52,250 nucleotides of DNA, taken from a virus. Every line of letters starts with the position of its first letter. The stretch's first letter is position 1. Of the stretch, positions 45,748 to 52,250 are shown piece by piece. The DNA lies in the IMG/VR virus record IMGVR_UViG_3300037961_002566, positions 1 to 52,250 of that record; one strand, written 5' to 3'. Below the pieces are notes generated by a model. The model did no database searches. It saw only the letters and a list, made by a program, of their open reading frames with translations, and had not been told where the DNA came from. The translations under genes and the position numbers were made by a program.

Positions 45748-46590
45748 ATGGCAGAAGATAAAGACAAGAAACGAAAAGAAATTCGTGAAAGACTTGAGAA
45801 GTCTAAAAAGAGCGGTGGAATAGATCGGAGTATAAACCGACTTACTGTTAGTTCGCCAGGTGGTGACCCAACCAATAGAAACAAAGACGGCAGTATCAAA
45901 AGAACAAAACAAATAAGAAAAGAATTTTCTACGAAAGAAGGTGTTCTTCCTAAGAAGAGAGTTGTTAAGAAAACAACAGTTACGGCAGACCCTGCTAAAA
46001 AGACACCAAAGAAATCAGCACCAAAAGGTCAGGCAGAAAAGGGTGCAAGTCCTTTGGCAGGAAAGCCAAGAAGCATAGCAGAAGCCAAGAGAAGAGGTGA
46101 AGTATACTTCTTTGATAGCAAGGGTGTTAAGAAGATAGCGGCTACTGCTGCAGACTTGAAAAGAACAGGACTAACACTTAGACAGTACGCTAATAAGTTT
46201 GCTCCTAAAAAACAAACTAAGAAACACGCAGAATCATTAAAAGGTTTTGCTGCCATTAAAAAGAAAAGAGCAGGCGGCATGATGAAGAAAAAAGGCATGG
46301 CTCGTGGTGGCATGATGATGAAAAAGAAAGGCATGGCTAAAGGCGGTAAGCTTAAAATGGTCATGAAAGATGGTAAGAAAGTACCTTTCTTTGCCGCAGA
46401 CGGTAAAGGTAAAATGCGTGGCGGTGGCATGATGAAGAAGAAGGGTTACGCTATGGGTGGAGCCATGAAGAAAAAAGGTATGGCAAAAGGCGGAGCCATG
46501 AAAAAGAAGGGCTACAAAAAAGGCGGTAAAGTTCTTAAAATGAGAGGTGGAGGTCTAGCCACAAGAGGTACGAGCTTCACAATTAAATAA
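45748..46590 (+). CDS. Lys/Gly/Met-repeat protein
   Basis: 280 aa. An N-terminal basic region (KDKKRKEIRERLEKSKKSGG) is followed at about 130-160 by GEVYFFDSKGVKKIAATAAD with LKRTGLTLRQYANKF. From about 170 to the end come repeats of the type MMKKKGMARGG, MMMKKKGMAKGG, MMKKKGYAMGG, AMKKKGMAKGG and AMKKKGYKKGG, with KMRGGG twice, ending GLATRGTSFTIK. Low-complexity basic repeats suggest polyvalent binding to DNA or to the scaffold. Located directly before the portal gene with a GAGGAG ribosome-binding site. Similar repeats occur in marine phages, but I know no function. Confidence 0.6.
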   Translation: MAEDKDKKRKEIRERLEKSKKSGGIDRSINRLTVSSPGGDPTNRNKDGSIKRTKQIRKEFSTKEGVLPKKRVVKKTTVTADPAKKTPKKSAPKGQAEKGASPLAGKPRSIAEAKRRGEVYFFDSKGVKKIAATAADLKRTGLTLRQYANKFAPKKQTKKHAESLKGFAAIKKKRAGGMMKKKGMARGGMMMKKKGMAKGGKLKMVMKDGKKVPFFAADGKGKMRGGGMMKKKGYAMGGAMKKKGMAKGGAMKKKGYKKGGKVLKMRGGGLATRGTSFTIK

Positions 46591-48998
46591 TGGCAGTAGA
46601 CAAAACTCTAGAACCCTTTGAAGTAGAAGCAGAGGGTAACCCAGAAGAATCAGAACTTAAAGTATCTGTAGTAAATCCTGATGCTGTTGCAGTTGAGACA
46701 GAGGACGGAAGTGTTGTGGTTGATTTCGATGGGGGCATCACACAGGATGCAGAGGGTATAGGTCACAATGATAATCTAGCAGAGCATATAGAGGAACAAG
46801 ACCTAGAGGAGATGGCATCAAATCTAGTCGATGACTTTGAGTCTGATAGAACATCTAGAAAAGAATGGTCACGATCTTACATGAAAGGTCTTGATTTGCT
46901 TGGCATGAAGATAGAAGAAAGAACGCAACCTTGGGAGGGTGCGTCAGGTGTATTCCATCCTTTATTGTCAGAAGCCATTGTACGATTTCAAGCACAAGCT
47001 ATGGGAGAGATATTTCCTGCATCAGGTCCTGTTAGGACAAAAGTTGTTGGAAAAATGTCAAAAGAAAAGACAGCACAGTCTCAGCGTGTAGAGAACGAGA
47101 TGAACTATATGCTGACAGAGGAGATGACAGAATACCGTGACGAGATGGAGCAAATGTTGTTCCGACTCCCCCTTGCAGGATCAGCGTTTAAAAAGGTGTA
47201 TTACGATCCGATCATGGAAAGACCATGTTCGATGTTTGTGCCTGCTGAAGATTTTGTAGTGTCCTACGGTGCTTCTGATCTCATGTCTTGTTCACGGTAT
47301 ACACATATTATGAAGAAGACAGAAAACCAGATTAGAGAGTTAATGGTTAATGGTTTCTACAGTGACGTTGATTTGCCAGAACCTCATCAAGATCAGTCAG
47401 AGATACAAGAAAAGTATGATGAGATGGAGGGAAACGAATCAGTTTATGAAGACGATGAGAGATATACAATCTTAGAGATGCACGTTGATCTGGAAATGCC
47501 AGAGCCTTTTAACGATAAAGATGGTTTGGCAAGACCATACATTGTGACGATAGATAAGTCGTCAAAGACAATTTTATCAATAAGAAAGAACTGGTACGAG
47601 AATGATGAAAAGAAAACTAAAAGACAGCACTTTGTTCATTATAGATATCTTCCTAGCCTTGGCTTTTATGGTACAGGACTTATTCATCTTATTGGTGGGT
47701 TGGCTAAATCGGCTACGTCTATACTGCGTCAGCTTATTGATGCAGGTACTTTATCGAATCTTCCTGCTGGTCTTAAAGCTCGTGGTCTTAGGATTAAAGG
47801 GGATGAGTCGCCTCTCATGCCTGGTGAGTTCAGAGATGTCGATGTGCCTGGTGGTGCGATACGAGATTCCATTACGTTTATACCTTATAAAGAACCATCC
47901 TCAGTATTGTACCAGTTGTTGGGAAATATTGTCGAAGAGGGCAGACGAATTGGGTCGATAGCAGATGTGCAAGTGGGTAACATGAACCCTAACGCTCCAG
48001 TGGGTACAACCCTAGCGTTATTAGAGCGATCCATGAAAGTGATGTCTGGTGTTCAGGCTAGACTACACGCATCTCTTAAAAAAGAATTACGCATATTAGC
48101 TAAATGTATTCACGACTTTATGCCTGCACAATATTCCTATGAAATGGATGGTGAGTTTTCACGAACAAAAGATTTTGATAATAGGGTGGATGTTATACCT
48201 GTATCTGATCCTAACGCTGCAACGATGGCACAAAGAGTAACGCAGTACCAGTCAGCGTTACAGTTAGCTCAACAAGCACCACAGTTGTACGATATGGGCA
48301 AACTACACAGACAAATGTTAGAAGTGTTAGGAATACAAGATGCTGAAAGCATAATAAAACTACCAGACGACATAGCCCCTAAAGACCCTGTAACGGAAAA
48401 TATGGCTATAATGAAACAAGAACCTGTCAAGGCGTTCAAGTACCAAGACCATGAGGCTCACATTGCTGTACATACTGCTGCTGCCCAAGACCCGAAGATA
48501 CAGCAAATCATTGGTCAATCGCCATTTGCGTCTGCTATCCAGAATGCCTTGGCAGCCCACATCACGGAACACGTTGCCTTCCAGTATAGAAAAGAGATAG
48601 AAGACAGGTTGGGTGTTCCTATGCCTAATGAGGATGAGCCTTTGCCAGATGATGTGGAGGAGCAGTTGTCTAAGTTGACAGCACAGGCAGCAGGACAGGT
48701 TTTGACAAAGAGTCAGGCAGAGATGGCAGAACAAGAAGCACAAAAGAAAGCACAAGACCCACTTACACAGCTTCAGCAAAGAGAGATGGCTTTAAAAGAA
48801 GCAGAGTTTGAGCATAAGAAACAAATGGATATGGCAAAGATACAGGTAGATACTGATCTGAAAAAGAAAGACCAAGAGATAGAAGTTACCAAGGTAGCAA
48901 CAAATGCTATTCTTAGTGAGGCAAAATCTAAAAGAGATGAAAAAAGAAAAGGCTTTCAGGATGGTGTTAATCTAGCAAGAGAGTTTGTAGATGAGTGA
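46590..48998 (+). CDS. Portal protein
   Basis: 802 aa. An acidic N-terminal extension (about 80 residues) precedes the portal core: TRKEWSRSYMKGLDLLGMKI, RTQPWEGASGVFHPLLSEAI, VRFQAQAMGEIFPASGPVRT. Then FKKVYYDPIMERPCSMFVPA (wing), QLIDAGTLSNLPAGLKARGL and NMNPNAPVGTTLALLERSMK (stem/crown region) follow. The last 150 residues are Gln/Glu/Lys-rich coiled coil (QAEMAEQEAQKKAQDPLTQL). The length suits P22-like large portals with a helical barrel. It forms the twelve-part DNA channel and works with TerL. Identification is based on strong motif resemblance to marine phage portals. Confidence 0.9.
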   Translation: MAVDKTLEPFEVEAEGNPEESELKVSVVNPDAVAVETEDGSVVVDFDGGITQDAEGIGHNDNLAEHIEEQDLEEMASNLVDDFESDRTSRKEWSRSYMKGLDLLGMKIEERTQPWEGASGVFHPLLSEAIVRFQAQAMGEIFPASGPVRTKVVGKMSKEKTAQSQRVENEMNYMLTEEMTEYRDEMEQMLFRLPLAGSAFKKVYYDPIMERPCSMFVPAEDFVVSYGASDLMSCSRYTHIMKKTENQIRELMVNGFYSDVDLPEPHQDQSEIQEKYDEMEGNESVYEDDERYTILEMHVDLEMPEPFNDKDGLARPYIVTIDKSSKTILSIRKNWYENDEKKTKRQHFVHYRYLPSLGFYGTGLIHLIGGLAKSATSILRQLIDAGTLSNLPAGLKARGLRIKGDESPLMPGEFRDVDVPGGAIRDSITFIPYKEPSSVLYQLLGNIVEEGRRIGSIADVQVGNMNPNAPVGTTLALLERSMKVMSGVQARLHASLKKELRILAKCIHDFMPAQYSYEMDGEFSRTKDFDNRVDVIPVSDPNAATMAQRVTQYQSALQLAQQAPQLYDMGKLHRQMLEVLGIQDAESIIKLPDDIAPKDPVTENMAIMKQEPVKAFKYQDHEAHIAVHTAAAQDPKIQQIIGQSPFASAIQNALAAHITEHVAFQYRKEIEDRLGVPMPNEDEPLPDDVEEQLSKLTAQAAGQVLTKSQAEMAEQEAQKKAQDPLTQLQQREMALKEAEFEHKKQMDMAKIQVDTDLKKKDQEIEVTKVATNAILSEAKSKRDEKRKGFQDGVNLAREFVDE

Positions 48999-49179
48999 GA
49001 CAGCCTACACTCCCATATTAAAAAGAATTACAGATTATAAAGAAGACCTAAAAGAACACCTTGCAGGAGGTGGGGCTAAAACTATAGAGGAGTATGCTCG
49101 TTGTGTAGGTGAGTATAAGTGTCTCAAGAAATTACAGGAGGATATACTTGACATAGAGAAAAGATTTATAGATGATTAA
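48991..49179 (+). CDS. Small protein after portal
   Basis: 62 aa, SETAYTPILKRITDYKEDLK, then EHLAGGGAKTIEEYARCVGE with YKCLKKLQEDILDIEKRFID. Entirely helical, with a pattern ('L--G-A---EEY---VG----L') familiar from small genes after marine phage portals. It overlaps the portal by 8 bases. It may be a portal-bound or head-assembly accessory; unknown. A strong promoter lies in its 3' end. Confidence 0.6.
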   Translation: MSETAYTPILKRITDYKEDLKEHLAGGGAKTIEEYARCVGEYKCLKKLQEDILDIEKRFIDD

Positions 49180-49200
49180 AAAAAGTACTATGGTGCTTTT
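49148..49200 (+). promoter_or_regulatory. Sigma70-like promoter with palindromic operator
   Basis: A perfect TTGACA (49148-49153), a 17-base spacer and GATGAT (49171-49176) are followed by AAAAGTACTATGGTGCTTTT (49181-49200), which covers the expected start near 49183. It stands ahead of the GroES-like, scaffold and capsid genes and would let the phage make them separately from the packaging genes. Confidence 0.65.
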
Positions 49201-49248
49201 CGTATTAACGCAAGGAACTGTGATCCTTAATCACTGCATGAGGTAAAA

Positions 49249-49620
49249 ATGTATCAAGCTGTAAAGAAGGAAGGAGACCCAAAGGTCGCTTCCAAAATGC
49301 CCGAACCAAAGGGCTACAAACTCCTAATATCCCCAGTAGAAGTAGACGAGAAAACAGAAGGCGGTCTGTATATGCCTGACCAGATAAGAGATGCTGAAGG
49401 TATAGCGTCCATTATAGGGTTTGTGGTTAGTATGGGTGCTGATGCCTATAAGGATAAAGACAAGTTTCCAAATGGTGCGTACTGCAAAGTAGGTGACTTT
49501 GTGATATTTCGATCCTACTCAGGAACTCGTTTTAAAATACACACACAGGAATTTAGATTAATTAACGATGACACGGTTGAAGCCGTTGTCGATGACCCAA
49601 GAGGATATAAGAGAATATGA
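49249..49620 (+). CDS. GroES-like co-chaperonin
   Basis: 123 aa. EPKGYKLLISPVEVDEKTEG followed by GLYMPDQIRDAEGIASIIGF is the co-chaperonin start with its mobile loop (about 33-45). SMGADAYKDKDKFPNGAYCK, VGDFVIFRSYSGTRFKI and the final strands (EFRLINDDTVEAVVDDP) complete the GroES fold. The hydrophobic tripeptide that docks on GroEL is Leu-Tyr-Met (40-42) instead of the usual Ile-Val-Leu type. About 25 residues longer than E. coli GroES. No GroEL is present, so it should recruit host GroEL, probably to fold the capsid protein encoded downstream, as T4 gp31 does. Confidence 0.85.
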   Translation: MYQAVKKEGDPKVASKMPEPKGYKLLISPVEVDEKTEGGLYMPDQIRDAEGIASIIGFVVSMGADAYKDKDKFPNGAYCKVGDFVIFRSYSGTRFKIHTQEFRLINDDTVEAVVDDPRGYKRI

Positions 49621-50543
49621 ACGATACAGCAGAAAAGTTAGAAGAGAACATCGAAGACAGCAATCAAGCAGTTGAGCAAGATGATTTTGAAGTAGAAGTG
49701 GTTGATGACAGACCAGAAGAAGACAGGGTGGCAAAAAGAAACGAATCAGTAGAAACTCCTGTTGACGATGAAAGCCAAGAGGAAGTCAGAAACTATAGTC
49801 AGAACGCCCAAAAAAGAATATCTCAATTAAAATATGAGTATCATGAGGAGCGTAGAGCTAAAGAAGAAGCTGCTAGATTAAGGGAAGAGGCGTTAAAATA
49901 CGCAGAAAACCTTAAAAAAGATAACGAAAAGCTAAGAAAAACCCTAGCTGAAGGTGAAAATATGCTGATAGATCAAGCCAAAGGCAGGGTCGATGCACAG
50001 CTAGAGCAGGCTAAAAGTGATTACAAAGAGGCTTATGAGTCAGGTGATCCAGATAAATTAGTAGAAGCTCAAGAAAAATTATCACAGTTACACAATGAAA
50101 AATTTAGAGTGTCTGAGTATCAGCCCAAGAAAGAAGAGATACAAGAGACGCAAGCTCCACAGCCACAAAAACAACAGCCCTCTTTGTCAGACAGAGGTAT
50201 AGAGTGGCAAAAAAAGAACGATTGGTTTGATAAAGATATGCGTATGACAGGATTTGCTTTAGGTCTGCATGAAGAATTAAAGCGAAAAGGTGTTGTACCA
50301 GACAGCGAACAGTATTATAAAGAGATAGATGAGGAAATGCGTAGAGCTTTCCCTGACAAGTTTGAGACTGAGACAGAAGCACCTCAGTTACAAAATGGAA
50401 CCGTGGTAGCCCCCGTTGAAAGAAGCGGAAAAAAATCACGCACAGTGCGTCTAACAAGAACCCAAGTGGCACTCGCAAAGCGACTTGGACTCAGCAATGA
50501 GCAGTATGCAGCGCAATTAATGAAGGAACAATCCAATGGCTAA
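49617..50543 (+). CDS. Scaffolding protein
   Basis: 308 aa, acidic and mostly coiled coil. The N-terminus is very acidic (QDDFEVEVVDDRPEEDR without the preceding Glu/Val), the centre a long charged helix (RAKEEAARLREEALKYAENL; AKGRVDAQLEQAKSDYKEAY), then a Gln/Pro linker (QETQAPQPQKQQPS). The C-terminal part contains GIEWQKKNDWFDKDMRMTGF and a basic end (VRLTRTQVALAKRLGLSNEQ). Such 'W...N.WF..D......A' and 'LT..Q...A..LGL....YA' blocks are typical of phage scaffolds. It sits between co-chaperonin and capsid genes as expected. Confidence 0.85.
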   Translation: MNDTAEKLEENIEDSNQAVEQDDFEVEVVDDRPEEDRVAKRNESVETPVDDESQEEVRNYSQNAQKRISQLKYEYHEERRAKEEAARLREEALKYAENLKKDNEKLRKTLAEGENMLIDQAKGRVDAQLEQAKSDYKEAYESGDPDKLVEAQEKLSQLHNEKFRVSEYQPKKEEIQETQAPQPQKQQPSLSDRGIEWQKKNDWFDKDMRMTGFALGLHEELKRKGVVPDSEQYYKEIDEEMRRAFPDKFETETEAPQLQNGTVVAPVERSGKKSRTVRLTRTQVALAKRLGLSNEQYAAQLMKEQSNG

Positions 50544-50970
50544 TAGAGAACCAAGAGACACGCAAACTCGTGAAACAGAGATGAAGAAGAAAACGTGGGA
50601 AAGACCTACTCTTCTTCCTACACCGACTCCAAGGGAAGGTGTTAAGTTTCGTTGGATAGCGACAGCAGTTATGGGGCAACCTATGACTCCTAACGTATCC
50701 TCAAAATTCCGTGAAGGTTGGACTCCCGTATTGGCTAAAGATCACCCAGAGTTGCACGTTATGCCCGATATCGATTCTAAGTGGTCTGAAAATATAGAGG
50801 TTGGTGGGTTACTTTTATGTAGCAACGCAACCGAAACAGTAGAAGCCCGTAAGGAGTATCACAAAGAGCAGTCACAACGACAGATTGAGAGTGTTGATAA
50901 TTCTTACTTGAGAACCAATGATCCACGGATGCCAGTTCTGAAACCAGAGCGAAGCACCCGTACAACTTAA
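50536..50970 (+). CDS. Unknown head-region protein
   Basis: 144 aa; ATG overlaps the scaffold gene by 8 bases. RPTLLPTPTPREGVKFRWIA, then GQPMTPNVSSKFREGWTPVL and HPELHVMPDIDSKWSENIEV with GGLLLCSNATETVEARKEYH is a block common in marine phages between scaffold and capsid genes. The second half is a helical tail. It probably has a structural or assembly role in the head, but no function is established as far as I know. Confidence 0.7.
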   Translation: MANREPRDTQTRETEMKKKTWERPTLLPTPTPREGVKFRWIATAVMGQPMTPNVSSKFREGWTPVLAKDHPELHVMPDIDSKWSENIEVGGLLLCSNATETVEARKEYHKEQSQRQIESVDNSYLRTNDPRMPVLKPERSTRTT

Positions 50971-50983
50971 TGGAGGTAGACAT

Positions 50984-51586
50984 ATGTCTAGCACATCTGC
51001 TCCTTTTGGTTTGCGACCCGTAGGTACTTTGGGCGGCGAATACACTGGTGGTTTTCGTCAATACCCAATCCTATCCTCGTATTCCACAAGGATTTGTATG
51101 GGAGATGTCGTCAAGTTAAATGACGATGGCTCCACAGTCACCATCCAGAAAGATACAGGCACAAGTGCGTGTACACCTATAGGTATTTTTCTAGGATGTC
51201 GTTTCATCGATGTAAGCACCAGTCAGCTTACATTTTCACAACAATGGTCAGGTGCAGCCCACACAAGTGGGATGGCTTATGTAGCTGATGATCCAAACAT
51301 TCTGTTTGCTATACAGGCAGACGGAACAGTAAATGATGATGATTTGGGTGCTAACGTAGAGTTAGAGCAAACAGCATCAAGTGCTACGTTTGGTATCTCT
51401 CGTGTTAGTCTCGACATTAGCACGACAGCAGTTACTGCAGCCCTACCAGTTAGGATTGTAGATTTTCTTGGAGGTCACGATGGTGACGAAAGAGGATCAA
51501 ACTTTCCAATAATGGTCTGTAAATTTAACACAGGTCATCAATTAGGTGTCGGTGTTGTTTCTGGCAACGCACCAGGAGGTGGTTAA
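50984..51586 (+). CDS. Head decoration/minor capsid-like protein
   Basis: 200 aa. FGLRPVGTLGGEYTGGFRQY at the start, then MGDVVKLNDDGSTVTIQKDT, PIGIFLGCRFIDVSTSQLTF and YVADDPNILFAIQADGTVND. The pattern is beta-rich with 'FGLRPV' and 'P.G.F.G' turns. This protein type is regularly found directly upstream of the major capsid gene in marine phages, and resembles decoration or DUF2190-type proteins in composition. A TGGAGGTAGAC ribosome-binding site precedes the ATG. Head decoration is a reasonable inference, not proven. Confidence 0.65.
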   Translation: MSSTSAPFGLRPVGTLGGEYTGGFRQYPILSSYSTRICMGDVVKLNDDGSTVTIQKDTGTSACTPIGIFLGCRFIDVSTSQLTFSQQWSGAAHTSGMAYVADDPNILFAIQADGTVNDDDLGANVELEQTASSATFGISRVSLDISTTAVTAALPVRIVDFLGGHDGDERGSNFPIMVCKFNTGHQLGVGVVSGNAPGGG

Positions 51587-51588
51587 TC

Positions 51589-52250
51589 ATGGCAGTTATG
51601 AGTAGAGCAAATCTCTTAAAAGAGTTACTACCAGGTCTAAACGCATTGTTTGGATTGGAGTATGACGGCTATGAGAATGAACACGCTGAGATTTATGAAA
51701 CTGAAAACTCCGATAGAAGTTTTGAGGAAGAAGTAAAGCTCTCAGGGTTCGGTGCAGCACCTGTTAAGCAGGAAGGTGCATCCATCTCCTACGACTCAGC
51801 ACAAGAGTCATTCACTGCTCGTTTTAACCACGAGACAGTGGCTATGGGTTTCTCTATTACAGAGGAAGCTATGGAAGACAATTTGTATGACAGCTTATCC
51901 GCACGTTATACAAAGGCTCTTGCTAGAGCGATGGCTTACACAAAACAAACAAAGGCAGCGTCACTTCTGAACACTGGTTTTGATACGTTCACCTCTGGTG
52001 ATGGAGCGTTTTTATTTAGTGCTTCCCACGGTACTGTGGCAGGTGGTAATAACAGAAACCAACCATCAACAGCGGCTGACCTCAACGAAACATCTCTTGA
52101 GCAGGCAGTGATTGACATTGCGGCTTTCGTAGATGAAAGAGGTCTATTGATCGCAGCGAAGCCAAGGAAGCTGATTGTTCCACCTGCATTGATGTTTACA
52201 GCAACTAGATTGCTACAAACAGATTTGAGAGTGGGAACTTCTGACAATGA
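51589..52250 (+). CDS. Major capsid protein (Mu gpT-like), 3' end missing
   Basis: The frame runs from ATG51589 to the window edge: 220 codons visible. RANLLKELLPGLNALFGLEY is the typical start. Then SDRSFEEEVKLSGFGAAPVK, RFNHETVAMGFSITEEAMED, RYTKALARAMAYTKQTKAAS and FLFSASHGTVAGGN, and AKPRKLIVPPALMFTATRLL near the cut. This is the Mu gpT/HK97-fold family, common in marine podoviruses. The 'E-A-E-D-L-x...A-x-x-LA-A---K' arrangement corresponds to the spine helix. A GGAGGTGG ribosome-binding site is 7 bases upstream. It is the shell protein and probable substrate of the GroES-like co-chaperonin. Confidence 0.85.
   Translation, partial: MAVMSRANLLKELLPGLNALFGLEYDGYENEHAEIYETENSDRSFEEEVKLSGFGAAPVKQEGASISYDSAQESFTARFNHETVAMGFSITEEAMEDNLYDSLSARYTKALARAMAYTKQTKAASLLNTGFDTFTSGDGAFLFSASHGTVAGGNNRNQPSTAADLNETSLEQAVIDIAAFVDERGLLIAAKPRKLIVPPALMFTATRLLQTDLRVGTSDN

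Noticed and set aside
1-52250. CRISPR array, insertion sequence, integrase or lysogeny repressor
   Set aside because: No regularly spaced repeats, transposase or recombinase signatures or attachment sites seen; the 13 palindromes are dispersed at irregular distances and cannot form an array.

Overview
The window is a large part of the genome of a tailed double-stranded DNA phage, probably a short-tailed (podovirus-like) marine phage. The reasons are a complete packaging and head module (small terminase, HNH protein, large terminase, portal, GroES-like co-chaperonin, scaffold, decoration protein, major capsid protein), a P22 gp10-like or T7 gp12-like tail completion protein, no tape measure, sheath or contractile-tail genes, and internal virion genes ending in one of 3829 codons. 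The small structural proteins and the AT-rich composition resemble uncultured marine phages. The host is not identifiable from the sequence; a marine alphaproteobacterium is a guess. I see no integrase, repressor, tRNA, CRISPR, DNA polymerase or RNA polymerase. Both ends cut genes (a tail-fibre paralog on the left, the capsid gene on the right), so the phage genome is longer than the window.

Layout. 1-5642 (+): a chain of eight tail-fibre or appendage genes, several of them paralogs, with a tail assembly chaperone-like gene and two small genes. 5680-9473 (+): tail-collar protein, the 774-aa tail completion protein and a small partner. 9475-12721 (+): a small adenine-methyltransferase-like gene, two candidate holins, a cluster of very basic small proteins, two zinc-ribbon proteins and a GH108 endolysin. 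12823-28153 (+): internal virion or ejection proteins ending in the giant polyvalent protein. 28186-33136 (-): DNA methyltransferase, HNH protein, possible SSB, Erf annealing protein, RecB/Cas4-like nuclease and small unknowns. 33220-35419 (+): RusA resolvase and a primase-helicase. 35420-35858: a gene-free stretch with a candidate small RNA, terminators and hairpins. 35859-40887 (-): a MoxR AAA+ ATPase with a VWA/metallopeptidase partner, flanked by two unknown proteins and followed by two tiny membrane-protein genes and one more small unknown. 40888-41493: a hairpin-rich leader and regulatory region. 41494-52250 (+): packaging and head genes, interrupted by one reversed small membrane gene.

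How it fits together. Recombination and replication genes (annealing protein, exonuclease, resolvase, primase-helicase) occupy the middle. They face packaging and structural genes that read rightward on both sides, as expected if the genome is circularly permuted. Many genes overlap by 1-8 bases, so expression is probably by translationally coupled operons.

The most striking unexplained signal is a dispersed 20-bp palindrome, consensus AAAAGTACYATRGTACTTTT, found at 13 places on this window. Three or four copies sit exactly where transcription should start at sigma70-like promoters (5622-5667, 12761-12810, 49148-49200, possibly 28150-28198). Others lie in gene ends or inside genes, and one is at the centre of a 66-bp inverted repeat. 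It looks like the operator set of an unidentified phage-wide regulator. Second in interest are the MoxR/VWA operon with its structured leader, and the candidate small RNA at 35527-35597.
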